Positions 8,646 to 16,963 of a stretch of 39,769 nt of DNA are shown piece after piece. Below the pieces are notes generated by a model. That model ran no database searches. It had not been told where the DNA came from and saw nothing but the letters and a program-made list of their open reading frames with translations. Where the stretch lies: contig WGLT01000006.1 of assembly GCA_016125425.1 (NCBI GenBank), positions 1-39,769 on the forward strand, in the 5' to 3' direction. The stretch is from Alphaproteobacteria bacterium. Its GTDB lineage: Bacteria; Pseudomonadota; Alphaproteobacteria; Caulobacterales; Parvularculaceae. Within the stretch, counting starts at the first letter, position 1, and each line of letters opens with the position of its first letter. A program made the position numbers and the translations under genes.

Positions 8646-9817
8646 GACGCCTTCTCCTTGATGACATAGGGGCCGCACAGGCGCGGATCGCCCTGGCAGC
8701 AGTCGGCCATCAGAAAGTCCACCAGTTCCCGAATGCCGGCGTAATCGGCGACATAGATCACGCGCCGGCCCTCCTTGCGCGACAGGACGAGCCCGGCATT
8801 GGCGAGCTCCTTCAGGTGGAAGGAAATGGTGGAGGCGGGGGCGTCGAGGGCCTCGGCGAGCGCGCCGGCGGCGATGCCGGACGGCCCCTTGCTGATCAAG
8901 GCGCGCACGATTTTAAGCCTGCTCTCTTGCGCCAGCGCCGAAAACCGCCCGACCGCATCCATTATTTCCATAATTTTGGAATTATAGAAATGACTGGCCG
9001 GCGTCAAGCTGAACTTCAGCCAAGCAAAGAGCCGCCAGGCCGCCAGAATCAGCACCCCCGCAAGGATAAGCCGCAGCAAGCGCTCCGGCGCGAGAGGGGC
9101 CAGCATGCTGGCGATGGTGATGCCGGGCAGCAAGCCGAGCAGCAAGGAGAAAAGGAGCGTGAAATCGATATCCCCGATCGCCCAATGGCCGACGCCGGCG
9201 ACCAGGGTCAGCGGCACGGCGTGGGCGATGTCCGAACCGACGAGCCGGACCAGCGGCTGGCGCGGGTAAAGCGCGAGAAGCGCGGTCATGCCCAAAGCCC
9301 CGGCTCCGACGGAAGAAACGGTGACAAGGACGCCGAGCGCCGCGCCGGTCGCGATGGTGAGATTGCGCGTCGCTCCGTCCGCCGGCGTTTGCCGCGTCGC
9401 GGTCCGGCTCGCAACGGCTCGCAGCAAGGTCTGGCGGAAGATCAGCGAGAGCGCGGTGAGGACGAGCGCAATTCCCAGCATTTTCGAAATCACGAGCCCG
9501 CTCTTTTCGCTTTCGACGCCGAGCGAGCGCAGAACCAAAAGCGTCAGCGCGGCGGCAGGCGCGCTTCCCGTCGCAAGCCGCGCGACGATCCGCCAGTCAA
9601 TCGTGCGATTGAACGCGTGCACGCCGGATCCGCCAGCCTTGGTCGCGCAAGCGTAGAAAAGGCCGGTGCCGACGGCGGTCGCCGGATGAACGCCGAAAAG
9701 CAAAATGAGCAATGGCGTCATCAGCGAGCCGCCGCCCGCGCCGGTCAGGCCGACGAGAAATCCGACGCCGAATCCCGACGCGACATAAGCGATATCCGCC
9801 GTATGCAGAATGTCCAT
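8642..9817 (-). CDS. TSUP (TauE/SafE) permease fused in frame to ArsR-family regulator
   Basis: One continuous 391-aa frame. Residues 1 to about 280 are a TSUP permease: the two internal repeat signatures are FLVGLTGAGGGSLMTPLL near the N-terminus and VLVTVSSVGAGALGMTALLA in the middle, with about eight hydrophobic segments. Residues 283-391 are a complete ArsR winged helix, with LAQESRLKIVRAL, the recognition region APASTISFHLKELANAGLV, and a C-terminal DCCQGDPRLCG (C373, C374, C381) that resembles arsenite-binding cysteine sets. ATG 9817 follows GGGAACAG. A second start at ATG 8971 would give a soluble 109-aa ArsR, and a promoter-like sequence lies just upstream of it. Either this is a true membrane-tethered regulator or permease and regulator merged by stop loss. 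It leads the arsC-aquaporin unit. Confidence 0.88.
   Translation of the reverse strand: MDILHTADIAYVASGFGVGFLVGLTGAGGGSLMTPLLILLFGVHPATAVGTGLFYACATKAGGSGVHAFNRTIDWRIVARLATGSAPAAALTLLVLRSLGVESEKSGLVISKMLGIALVLTALSLIFRQTLLRAVASRTATRQTPADGATRNLTIATGAALGVLVTVSSVGAGALGMTALLALYPRQPLVRLVGSDIAHAVPLTLVAGVGHWAIGDIDFTLLFSLLLGLLPGITIASMLAPLAPERLLRLILAGVLILAAWRLFAWLKFSLTPASHFYNSKIMEIMDAVGRFSALAQESRLKIVRALISKGPSGIAAGALAEALDAPASTISFHLKELANAGLVLSRKEGRRVIYVADYAGIRELVDFLMADCCQGDPRLCGPYVIKEKAS
8970..9007 (-). promoter_or_regulatory. Promoter and palindromic operator for arsR, inside the fusion frame
   Basis: On the minus strand TTGACG (9002-9007) is followed after 15 bp by TATAAT (8981-8986). The -10 overlaps a perfect inverted repeat ATAATT-N4-AATTAT (8970-8985), which touches the internal arsR ATG at 8971. 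The stretch is strikingly AT-rich inside very GC-rich coding sequence. ArsR proteins typically bind such dyads over their own promoter. The 15-bp spacer is shorter than the 17-bp optimum. Confidence 0.65.
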
Positions 9818-10125
9818 AGACTGTTCCCGTGATCGGCGCAGTTCGACGATGGGCGGATGCAAGCAGCCGCGCGATGATATCGCACGGCGTCGAGCGCCTT
9901 CAGGCGCGCTGAATTCTTTGGAGTCCGCCGTGCGCTTGCGCTCGCCGAAACGCCGTGCGCCGGCATCCGTGATGACTTTCGCCGACCTCGAGAATGCGGG
10001 CGTTCATCTGCGCCGAAAGACCGGCTTAGCGCAAGCGGCCGGCGGGGCCGGCCGGCTTTTGGCGGCGCCGGAGGCCCGCGCGCCCGCCCGCCCGGACGCC
10101 GGCTCCGGGAAAGAGCGCGCTGGCG
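9818..10125. other. 308-bp gene-free stretch upstream of the permease-ArsR gene
   Basis: No credible ORF. It holds the 9-mer CGCCGTGCG twice (9926-9934 and 9951-9959) and once inverted (CGCACGGCG, 9881-9889), plus a 7-bp GC hairpin at 10037-10053. The leader and any promoter of the 9817 gene must lie here, but I see no clear -35/-10 pair. Confidence 0.5.
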
Positions 10126-11946
10126 TTACGCCGCCTGCTTTTGCTCGGCGATCCAGTCCTTCACGTTCTTCTCCATGATGTCGAGCGGCATGCCGCCATT
10201 CAGGAGAATGAGTTCGTGAAACTTTCGAAGGTCGAATTTGTCGCCGAGCGCGGCTTCGGCTTCGGCGCGCGCCCTGAGAATGGCGAGCTGGCCCGTCTTA
10301 TAGGCGCAGGCTTGTCCGGGCATAACGACATAGCGCTCGATTTCGCGCGTGACCTCCGCCTCGGTCATGCCGGTTTTTTCGACCATGTAGGCGATCGCCT
10401 GCTCGCGCGACCAGTGTTTGGCGTGCATGCCGGTGTCGACGACGAGGCGCACCGAGCGGAACATCTCGGCCTGAAGGCGCCCGAGATCGCCGAGCGGATC
10501 GTTCTTGTAAAGTCCCATATCGGTCGCCGCGATGCGCTCGGCGTAAAGCGCCCAGCCTTCGGCGAAGGCCGAAAACGGAAAGACCTTGCGGAACACGGGC
10601 ACGCCTTTGATCAATTGCGCCGCCGAGAGCTGGAAGTGATGGCCGGGCACGCCCTCGTGATAAAAGAGCGTCGGCAGGGTCCAGCGCGGATTGTCCGCGG
10701 TGTCTTTGAGGTTGATGTAGAACCGGCCGGGCCGCGAACCGTCGAGCGCGGGCTGATTGTAGTATCCGCCGGGCGAGGAGTCCTGCGCATAGACCGGCAC
10801 CCGCACGATTTCGAGCTCCTGCTTCGGCATGGTGATGAAGTATTTCGGCGCTTCGGCCATCACGCCTTTGTTCAGCTCGTTGAGATAGTCGAGCATTTGC
10901 TGGCGGCCTTCATCCGTATTCGGAAATTGCTGTGCGGGATCCTTCATGAGCTGATCGACGCGCTCAGCGACCGTGCCTTCCGTATAGCCTTGCGCTCTCA
11001 AAATGGCGTCCATTTCGTTTTCGATGCGCGCGACTTCCGACAGCCCGATCTGATGGATCTCCTCAGGCGTCAGATCAGTCGTGGTGAATGAGCGCAGCGC
11101 TTCGGCGTAAATCTTGTCGCCGTCCGGTATGCGCCAGATGCCGGCGTCATGGGTCGCGGTTTTCCGCATATCTTCAAAAAGCGCGATCATCGCCTGATAG
11201 GATGGGATAACCTGGCTCGCCACGGCCTCTTTCGCCTGGGCAAGATAGGCGGCCTGTTTGTCTTCGCTGAGCCCGATCTTCTGCAACTTTGCGGGAAGCG
11301 TCGTGACGAGCGGATTCTTGTCCGCGCCGCCTTCGATGAAGGCGTTCAGAACGCCGAGGGTCTTGTCGATGATGAAATCCGGCGGCGTGACTCCGTTGGC
11401 GCGGTCATCTTCAACCCGCGCCCTGAGCTCGCGCATCACGCGCCCGAACTCGTTGAGGCGCGAGATGTAGCGTTTCACGCTCTTCTCGTTCTTTATGAGA
11501 TGCGTGTCCGTCAGAAACTGCGGCATGGAGACATTGGGCGCGAACAGCTGATTGACGCGGTAGCCGCTGTGTTCGAACTCGGATTGGCGAATCTGGTCGT
11601 CATAGAACCAGACCATGATTTCGTAAGTGAGCAGTTCCTGGCCTTTGAGGTTTTTCGGACCATATTTGTCGAGCTGAGCGCGATCCTTCTTCAGGAGCGC
11701 GAGCATTTTGTCATCATGCTCCTTGGTGTAGGAGTCGAGCTTGCCGCTGTGAAAATCGAGCGGCGTATTGTCGATGAATCCGAGCTGGGTCAGCAGCTCA
11801 GGCGACTCAAGCGCGAACTCGATCGTCTGCTTGTTGACGAGATTGTTGATGCCGACCGGCGTCGCCCAGAACCAGAAATAGGCGCCGACAATCGCCGCGA
11901 TAAGGAGGCCGATAAGCCCGAGAAAGATCCTGCCAAGGATGCGCAT
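10126..11946 (-). CDS. DUF885-family putative metallopeptidase, membrane-anchored
   Basis: A 606-aa protein with an N-terminal signal anchor (residues about 5-30, FLGLIGLLIAAIVGAYFWFW), so the body is probably periplasmic. The DUF885 zinc-site motif is HEGVPGHHFQ (H430, E431, H436/H437), followed by FAEGWALYAERIA, which supplies the third-ligand glutamate region typical of these proteins. PGGYYNQPA and PGQACAYKTGQ are further family signatures. DUF885 members are predicted peptidases by motif; few are characterised. It stands alone on its strand, 308 bp from the permease-ArsR gene, and is not clearly operonic with it. Confidence 0.9.
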   Translation of the reverse strand: MRILGRIFLGLIGLLIAAIVGAYFWFWATPVGINNLVNKQTIEFALESPELLTQLGFIDNTPLDFHSGKLDSYTKEHDDKMLALLKKDRAQLDKYGPKNLKGQELLTYEIMVWFYDDQIRQSEFEHSGYRVNQLFAPNVSMPQFLTDTHLIKNEKSVKRYISRLNEFGRVMRELRARVEDDRANGVTPPDFIIDKTLGVLNAFIEGGADKNPLVTTLPAKLQKIGLSEDKQAAYLAQAKEAVASQVIPSYQAMIALFEDMRKTATHDAGIWRIPDGDKIYAEALRSFTTTDLTPEEIHQIGLSEVARIENEMDAILRAQGYTEGTVAERVDQLMKDPAQQFPNTDEGRQQMLDYLNELNKGVMAEAPKYFITMPKQELEIVRVPVYAQDSSPGGYYNQPALDGSRPGRFYINLKDTADNPRWTLPTLFYHEGVPGHHFQLSAAQLIKGVPVFRKVFPFSAFAEGWALYAERIAATDMGLYKNDPLGDLGRLQAEMFRSVRLVVDTGMHAKHWSREQAIAYMVEKTGMTEAEVTREIERYVVMPGQACAYKTGQLAILRARAEAEAALGDKFDLRKFHELILLNGGMPLDIMEKNVKDWIAEQKQAA

Positions 11947-12054
11947 TGAATTCCCCTGCGTCGAAAGCCCGATCTGGCTTTTTTGCAGATAACCGCGTGC
12001 GAGGCGAGGCTCTTCGTCGCAGGATGACAGCGTCTCGCCGCCTGGCGGGGCCGT

Positions 12055-12496
12055 CTAGGCGGGGCCGGCCGCGGCCAGCGCCGCCGCAAGCGTCGGCTCG
12101 TAGCGGATTTTCGCAGGCGACACGCCGCCGGCCGCGAGCGCCCGGCGCGCCTCGATGCTTGCGCCGGAGATGACCACGGACACGCCCTGCCGGACCGCCT
12201 TGTCGGTGAAGCTCTTGATCGCCTGCGCGCCAGTCGAATCGACGAAAGTCGCGCCGGAGAAGTCGAGAACCAGCTTCTTCTGGCCGGCGAGGATTTTATC
12301 GAGCGCAATCGCAAGACTCGCCGCCGAGCCGAAAAAGAGCGCGCCGGTGATGCGGTAGAGCGCGACGCCCTCGGGAAGGTTTTCCGGCTGATAGGCTTCG
12401 CGCGCGGCAGGCGCGCCGTCGGCCTGGTCGGCGATGACGAGCGGCCCCGGCGTTTTCAGCGTCGCGCGTCGCGGCGCCCGGCGAAATCATGGTCAT
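12055..12496 (-). pseudogene. Broken STAS-domain gene (SulP-permease C-terminus or lone STAS protein)
   Basis: On the minus strand a STAS domain is readable with no start of its own: PEGVALYRITGALFFGSAAS, then KKLVLDFSGATFVDSTGAQA, then VRQGVSVVISGASIEARRAL, ending in a TAG at 12055-12057. The conserved DSTG loop is intact. The upstream frame holds a stop (TGA) with no ATG or GTG before the domain. A second frame begins at ATG 12496 (MTMISPGAATRDAENAG) and would join the STAS frame smoothly if one G were removed from the GGGG run following GAAAACGCC. So this is either a one-base frameshifted stand-alone STAS gene or a relic of a SulP anion transporter tail. The rest of such a transporter is absent. 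Confidence 0.7.
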
Positions 12497-12680
12497 ATGT
12501 TGTGAGCCCCGGCTCGGCCCTTAGCCGCCAAGACGATCAGCCCTTCCTCCTGGCGGACTTGGCGGACAGGGTTGAGGATGTTCTATTGCAAACGCGTAAA
12601 GAGACGTAAGACCGGCGCCGGCGAATAAGTCGAGACCTTTCGCTGCAGAGAAGCGCCCGTCGCCGCCCGGAGAGGACCCC

Positions 12681-13112
12681 ATGAACGCCGCCGGCCTTGG
12701 CGCAGTGTCCTTTGAGACCGCCTTCGAACGGCCGATCGAGCCGGCGCAGTCGGATTTCGACGAACTCGGCCATGTCAACAACGCGGTCTATCTGAGATGG
12801 GCGCAGGAGATCGCCATCGCGCATTGGCGGCTGGTTTCCGACCCGGCGATGCTGCGGGCGTATCTCTGGGTCGTTTTGCGCCATGAGGTCGACTATCGCG
12901 ATCAGATACGCCCGGGCGACGCCGTTATGGGGCGCACCTGGCTCGGCAAGGCGCAAGGCCCGCGCTTCGACCGCTATATCGACATTCGAAAGCCGGGCGC
13001 GCCGCGCGCCGCCGCGAGCGTGAAGTCGACCTGGTGCCTGCTCGACGCCGAAACGCGCCGCCCGCGCCGCGTCGGCGCTGATATTCTCCAAGCGTTTCAG
13101 GTTCCGGGCTGA
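12681..13112 (+). CDS. Acyl-CoA thioesterase, hotdog fold (4HBT family)
   Basis: A 143-aa single hotdog domain. The active-site region QSDFDELGHVNNAVYLRWAQ carries the aspartate/asparagine pattern of 4-hydroxybenzoyl-CoA-thioesterase-like enzymes, which hydrolyse acyl-CoA to free acid and CoA. A good ribosome-binding site (GGAGAGG) stands 7 bp before the ATG. The DUF488 gene follows after 3 bp, so the two are co-transcribed. The exact acyl substrate is unknown. Confidence 0.9.
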   Translation: MNAAGLGAVSFETAFERPIEPAQSDFDELGHVNNAVYLRWAQEIAIAHWRLVSDPAMLRAYLWVVLRHEVDYRDQIRPGDAVMGRTWLGKAQGPRFDRYIDIRKPGAPRAAASVKSTWCLLDAETRRPRRVGADILQAFQVPG

Positions 13113-13115
13113 GCC

Positions 13116-13475
13116 ATGGCGCGTTCGATCGTCAGGACGAAGCGCGTCTATGACGAGCCGTCGGAGTCTGACGGTCAGCGCATTCTCGTCGAGCGTCTTT
13201 GGCCGCGCGGCGTCAGAAAGGAGGACGCCCACATCGACCTTTGGGCGAAGGAGGTTTCGCCGAGCCCGGATTTGCGGAAATGGTACGGGCATGAACCGGC
13301 GAAATGGGCCGAATTCCAGAAGCGCTACCGCGCAGAACTCGACAAGAACGCCGCCGCCGTCGACGCGCTCCTCGCGCTTGTTCGCAAGGGACCGACGACG
13401 CTGATCTACAGCGCGCGCGACGAAGAACGGAACAGCGCGGGGCTGTTGGCGGCTTACCTGCAAGAGAGACTCTAG
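13116..13475 (+). CDS. DUF488-family protein (YeaO-like)
   Basis: A small 119-aa cytoplasmic protein with the DUF488 signatures RILVERLWPRGVRKED, LWAKEVSPSPDLRKWYGH and TTLIYSARDEERN. The family is uncharacterised; it recurs beside stress and redox genes. It begins 3 bp after the thioesterase and ends 85 bp short of the convergent sdhB. No metal-binding or catalytic residues can be assigned with confidence. Confidence 0.9.
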   Translation: MARSIVRTKRVYDEPSESDGQRILVERLWPRGVRKEDAHIDLWAKEVSPSPDLRKWYGHEPAKWAEFQKRYRAELDKNAAAVDALLALVRKGPTTLIYSARDEERNSAGLLAAYLQERL

Positions 13476-13560
13476 AGCTTAATCGCCCGCGAAGGCGCGC
13501 GCCGCCGGTTCGGGCAGGCGTGCGATCCGTATGACGGCCGATTCGCCTGAGCTTCTTGAC

Positions 13561-14382
13561 CTATTTCGCCGTCGCGCCTTGTCCGTTCGGGCGGTTCACC
13601 ATCAGCTTTTTGATTTCGGCGATCGCCTTGGCGGGGTTGAGGCCTTTCGGGCAAACCTGCGCGCAGTTCATGATCGTATGGCAGCGATAGAGCTTGAATT
13701 CGTCCTCAAGCTTGTCGAGACGCTCCTTGGTCATTTCGTCGCGGCTGTCGATCAGCCAGCGATAAGCCTGAAGGAGCGCGGCGGGTCCGAGATATTCCTC
13801 ACCGCCCGGATTATTTCCGTTCCACCAGTAGGAGGGGCAGGACGTCGAACAGCAAGCGCAGAGAATGCATTCGTAAAGTCCGTCAAGCCGGGCGCGGTCT
13901 TCATGCGACTGCAAGCGCTCCTTTTCGGGGTCTGGCGTCTTCGCCTGAAGAAAAGGCTCGATATAGGCGTGCTGCCGGAAGAAGTTCGAAAGGTCCGTGA
14001 CGAGGTCCTTCATCACCGGCTGATGCGGCAGGGGATAAACCGAAATATCGCCCGAGCCGAATTCGTCGAGTCCTCTCGTGCAGGCAAGCGTATTCGCGCC
14101 GTTGATGTTCATCGCGCAGGAGCCGCATACGCCCTCCCGGCAGGAGCGGCGGAAAGAAAGCGACGGGTCAATCTCATTCTTGATCTTGATCAGGGCGTCC
14201 AAAATCATTGAAACGCCGCGGGTGTCGATTTCGAATATGTCGACGCGCGGATTTTCGGGGCTGTCCGGATCGTAGCGGTAGATTCTGAAGCGGCGGATTT
14301 TCGCGCCGTCGCCTTTCTTCGCCTTGTAGACTTTGCCCTTGCCGGTGACTTTCGAGTTTTTCGGAAGCGTAAGCTGGACCAT
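13561..14382 (-). CDS. sdhB: Succinate dehydrogenase iron-sulfur subunit
   Basis: Carries electrons from the flavin of SdhA through three Fe-S clusters to ubiquinone (complex II, TCA cycle). The [2Fe-2S] ligands are seen in [13 protein letters not shown] and ACT (C81, C86, C89, C101). The [4Fe-4S] and [3Fe-4S] ligands are in [14 protein letters not shown] (residues 170-183) and [16 protein letters not shown] (residues 232-247). The 273-aa length includes the N-terminal extension of about 25 residues usual in alphaproteobacteria. It is separated from sdhA by about 3.1 kb holding three unrelated genes and a repeat-rich gap, whereas sdhB normally follows sdhA directly. It therefore needs its own promoter or long read-through. 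Confidence 0.97.
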   Translation of the reverse strand: MVQLTLPKNSKVTGKGKVYKAKKGDGAKIRRFRIYRYDPDSPENPRVDIFEIDTRGVSMILDALIKIKNEIDPSLSFRRSCREGVCGSCAMNINGANTLACTRGLDEFGSGDISVYPLPHQPVMKDLVTDLSNFFRQHAYIEPFLQAKTPDPEKERLQSHEDRARLDGLYECILCACCSTSCPSYWWNGNNPGGEEYLGPAALLQAYRWLIDSRDEMTKERLDKLEDEFKLYRCHTIMNCAQVCPKGLNPAKAIAEIKKLMVNRPNGQGATAK

Positions 14383-14497
14383 GGGCTTTCTCGGGCTTTT
14401 CAGTGGCGGCGGATCAAATCGGGCGGACGGCGCTAACGCGCTGATTTTGCGCGAGAGTTATAAGCGGTCCCGGCGGCGGATGAAAGGGCTGCGGGCG

Positions 14498-15334
14498 CTA
14501 TAGCGACTTCTTGACAGGCTTCAGGTCGGCGTGGCGCGGCGGACGCTTTTCCGTCTTGGCCTGATAGCTTTCGAGAATGTCCGCCGCGCGCAACATGCCG
14601 GCGTTCCAGACGCCGACATAATCGAGCGCATCGGCGGTCGAATGGTCGCGGGCGTAATTGATCATGCGTTTGCAACCCGTTACGGCGAGCGGAGAGTGAG
14701 CGGCGATCTTCTCCGCAATCTCCATCACGCCTTCCAGCAACGCGGCCGGGGTCTCGTAGACTTCGTTGACGAGACCGATCTCTTTCGCCTTCCCGGCCGG
14801 CAGGCGTTCGGCGGTATAGGCGATCTGGCGCGCCCAGCCTTCGGGGATGATCTTCGCAAGCCTCGGGAAGGTGCCGACATCGGCGGTCATTCCGATCGCC
14901 GTCTCCTGCACGGCGAAGAAGGCGTCCGCCGAGGCGTAGCGGCAGTCGCAGGCGGTGGCGAGATCGACGCCGGCCCCGATCGCCCCGCCCTGGATCGCGG
15001 CCAGCACCGGCTGGCGCGCATTTTCGAGCGCTGAAAAAGTGTGCTGCAATTCGGCGAGATGATGGCGGAAGCGCTCCGCATCGAGCTCTCTGTTGTCCGG
15101 ATCCTTGTCGACGCCGCCTTGCATGAAGACGGAAATATCCATGCCTGATGAGAAATGTTTGCCCTCGGAGGAAATAACGATGACGCGCGCTTTCGCGTTA
15201 TCGGAAATGTCTTCGACGGCGGCGGGCAGCTCGCGCCAGAATTCCGGTATCATCGAATTCGCCTTTTCCGGGCGATTGAGGCGGATATGCGCGATCCGGT
15301 CGGCGATTTCGAGCGTGAAGCAGGCAAAGGTCAT
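14498..15334 (-). CDS. Crotonase-family enzyme, probable dienoyl-CoA isomerase (ECH1-like)
   Basis: A 278-aa crotonase fold. The oxyanion-hole segments are GKHFSSGMDISVF (about 58-70) and QGGAIGAGVDLATACD (about 115-130). The positions matching the three acidic catalytic residues of rat delta3,5-delta2,4-dienoyl-CoA isomerase are all acidic here: D124, E144 and D152, with the same 20- and 8-residue spacings, and the diagnostic ADVGTFPRLAKII follows. This favours isomerisation of dienoyl-CoA in unsaturated fatty-acid oxidation over simple hydration. It lies between the aldose epimerase and sdhB, with 70-bp and 115-bp gaps. Confidence 0.88.
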   Translation of the reverse strand: MTFACFTLEIADRIAHIRLNRPEKANSMIPEFWRELPAAVEDISDNAKARVIVISSEGKHFSSGMDISVFMQGGVDKDPDNRELDAERFRHHLAELQHTFSALENARQPVLAAIQGGAIGAGVDLATACDCRYASADAFFAVQETAIGMTADVGTFPRLAKIIPEGWARQIAYTAERLPAGKAKEIGLVNEVYETPAALLEGVMEIAEKIAAHSPLAVTGCKRMINYARDHSTADALDYVGVWNAGMLRAADILESYQAKTEKRPPRHADLKPVKKSL

Positions 15335-15404
15335 GGGGCTGGCTCCGTCGGCGGCGGCGGCACTTTAGCGGCGGCGCGCGGCGCGCGACAGAGCAAGGCG
15401 CAGA

Positions 15405-16265
15405 TCAGAGCGGCGCCGAGATCGTCAATTTGAGGCGCGACGTTTCGCCGGGCGCGAGCATGTCTTCGCCGAAAAGACCGGGCCGGTGCGATACGGGCTC
15501 GAGACAGAAAAACCCGGCGCCCGCAGGCGCGAAGAGATGCAGGATCGGCGCGTCCGTTTCAAGACGGACGCGCTTTCCCCCGCTTCGCACTTCCGCGCGG
15601 CCGGAAAATCCCATGAAAGAAAAATCGGCGTTGTCGGCCGGCAAAGGCGCGCCCCGGGCGAAATCGAGGCCCGGCGACAGCGCCTTGCTCTCCCCGCCGC
15701 CGGCTTGCGCGGGCAGCCAGACGCTCTCTGCCTCAAAGGCGAGCACGGTGTCGGCGCCGCGCGGAAAATAAGGGTGCAGGCCGAGCCCCGCCGGCATGGG
15801 CGAGCGCCCGATATTGCGGACCGAAAGATCAAGCTCGAACGCGCCGCCGACGATCTGCGCGATCTGGCGCGCCTCATAGGGGAAGGGAAATCGGCCCTCG
15901 CCTTCGCCGTCGCTCGCAAAACGGCATTCGATGAAGTCGTCCGTATACGATGCGACGCCCCAGCTCCGGGTCCAGCCCTCGCCGTGCAGAGGATAACGCG
16001 GATCGCAGGCCGGCAGGGTCGGCGCGAGATCGACCTTGCGCCCGCCCGCCTCGACGCCGTCGAACAGCCGCCCGAACCAGGGAACGCAAGGGAAGCAGGC
16101 GGCGTTGCGGGGGTCCTCCGCGACCGCCTCAATCGACGGGGCCGGGCGCAGCATATCGTCGCCGGCGATCTTTACGGAAAGCAGCGCCGCGCCGTGATCG
16201 GGCGAAAGGCTCGCCTCGACGGCGCCATGCCGCAAAGTCGCCGGCAGGCTTCGTCGTTGTGTCAT
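15405..16265 (-). CDS. Aldose 1-epimerase-family protein
   Basis: A 286-aa galactose-mutarotase-like beta-sandwich enzyme, likely interconverting anomers of a sugar or sugar phosphate. Family landmarks are RYPLHGEGWTRSW (histidine of the active site), GLHPYFPRG (second histidine) and FFCLEPVSHRPG (glutamate base). The N-terminus VEASLSPDHGAALLSVKI is typical. Its ATG overlaps the GST stop by 4 bp (16262-16265), so the two are translationally coupled. The substrate cannot be told from sequence. Confidence 0.9.
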   Translation of the reverse strand: MTQRRSLPATLRHGAVEASLSPDHGAALLSVKIAGDDMLRPAPSIEAVAEDPRNAACFPCVPWFGRLFDGVEAGGRKVDLAPTLPACDPRYPLHGEGWTRSWGVASYTDDFIECRFASDGEGEGRFPFPYEARQIAQIVGGAFELDLSVRNIGRSPMPAGLGLHPYFPRGADTVLAFEAESVWLPAQAGGGESKALSPGLDFARGAPLPADNADFSFMGFSGRAEVRSGGKRVRLETDAPILHLFAPAGAGFFCLEPVSHRPGLFGEDMLAPGETSRLKLTISAPL

Positions 16266-16864
16266 GCGGGCCTCGCATCCTTCTTGAGCGCGCGCGCGAG
16301 CGCCGGGCGTTCGCTGCAGCGCTTGAGATAGGCGTCGACGATGGGATCGGCGGGCAACATTTGGCGCGCGAATTGCCCGAGTCCGGTAATCAGAAAATCC
16401 GCCGCCGTGAACTTGTCGCCAGCGATATAATCATGGGCTTCCAATGCGCCGAGAATGCGCGCGTCCATCTCGGCGCGCCCGCGAAAAGTGCGCCTTAGCC
16501 CCTCGTGATCGCCAAGATCGAAAAACACGAAATGCACGACTGGTTCTATGACCCCGGCGTAATAGAAGAGCCATGAGACATATTCGCCGCGCCCTTTTTC
16601 ATCCGGCCGCGGCGCAAGGCCGGCCTGCGGGTAAAGGTCGGCGACGTAAAGGCAGATCGCCGCCGATTCAAAAACCGCATCGCCGTTCGAATTGACGAGG
16701 AAGGGGACCTTTTTCTCAGGGTGCGGATTTTTCGGGTCCGGCGCGCCCGAGCCGTCCTGGCGCGGGATCGTCACATATTCGATCTTGTAATCGGCGCCCG
16801 CTTCTTCGAGCAGCCAGATGATCCGCGACGAGCGCGATTGCGGCGAATGATAAAGCGTCAGCAT
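16262..16864 (-). CDS. Glutathione S-transferase
   Basis: A 200-aa cytosolic GST. The thioredoxin-like N-terminal domain begins MLTLYHSPQSRSSRIIWLLE, where the serine pair near residue 12 could activate glutathione, and includes the cis-proline in KKVPFLV and the glutathione-binding FESAAICLYVAD. The helical C-terminal domain carries KFTAADFLITGLG. The gene is the first after the repeat-rich gap and is coupled to the epimerase by a 4-bp overlap. It resembles the generic bacterial GSTs with no defined substrate. Confidence 0.92.
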   Translation of the reverse strand: MLTLYHSPQSRSSRIIWLLEEAGADYKIEYVTIPRQDGSGAPDPKNPHPEKKVPFLVNSNGDAVFESAAICLYVADLYPQAGLAPRPDEKGRGEYVSWLFYYAGVIEPVVHFVFFDLGDHEGLRRTFRGRAEMDARILGALEAHDYIAGDKFTAADFLITGLGQFARQMLPADPIVDAYLKRCSERPALARALKKDARPA

Positions 16865-16963
16865 GGGTCTCTCCTTTTCCTGAGAACATTACAGGAACAT
16901 ATGGGCGGGGGCAATCAGGGAAGTCCGCCGAGCTTTTTGATCCCTTCGGGCATTTCTCCAGCT

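Noticed and set aside
10037-10053. GGCCGGC-GGG-GCCGGCC hairpin followed by GGCTTTT, looking like a plus-strand terminator.
   Set aside because: Both flanking genes are on the minus strand, where no T-run follows the stem. It ends no gene that I can see, so it is only noted in the intergenic entry.
12480-12496. The frame starting ATGACCATGATTTCGCC resembles the well-known lacZ-alpha start of cloning vectors (16 of 17 bases).
   Set aside because: The similarity stops immediately after; the following sequence is native-looking and continues into the STAS relic, so vector contamination is unlikely and the likeness is probably chance.
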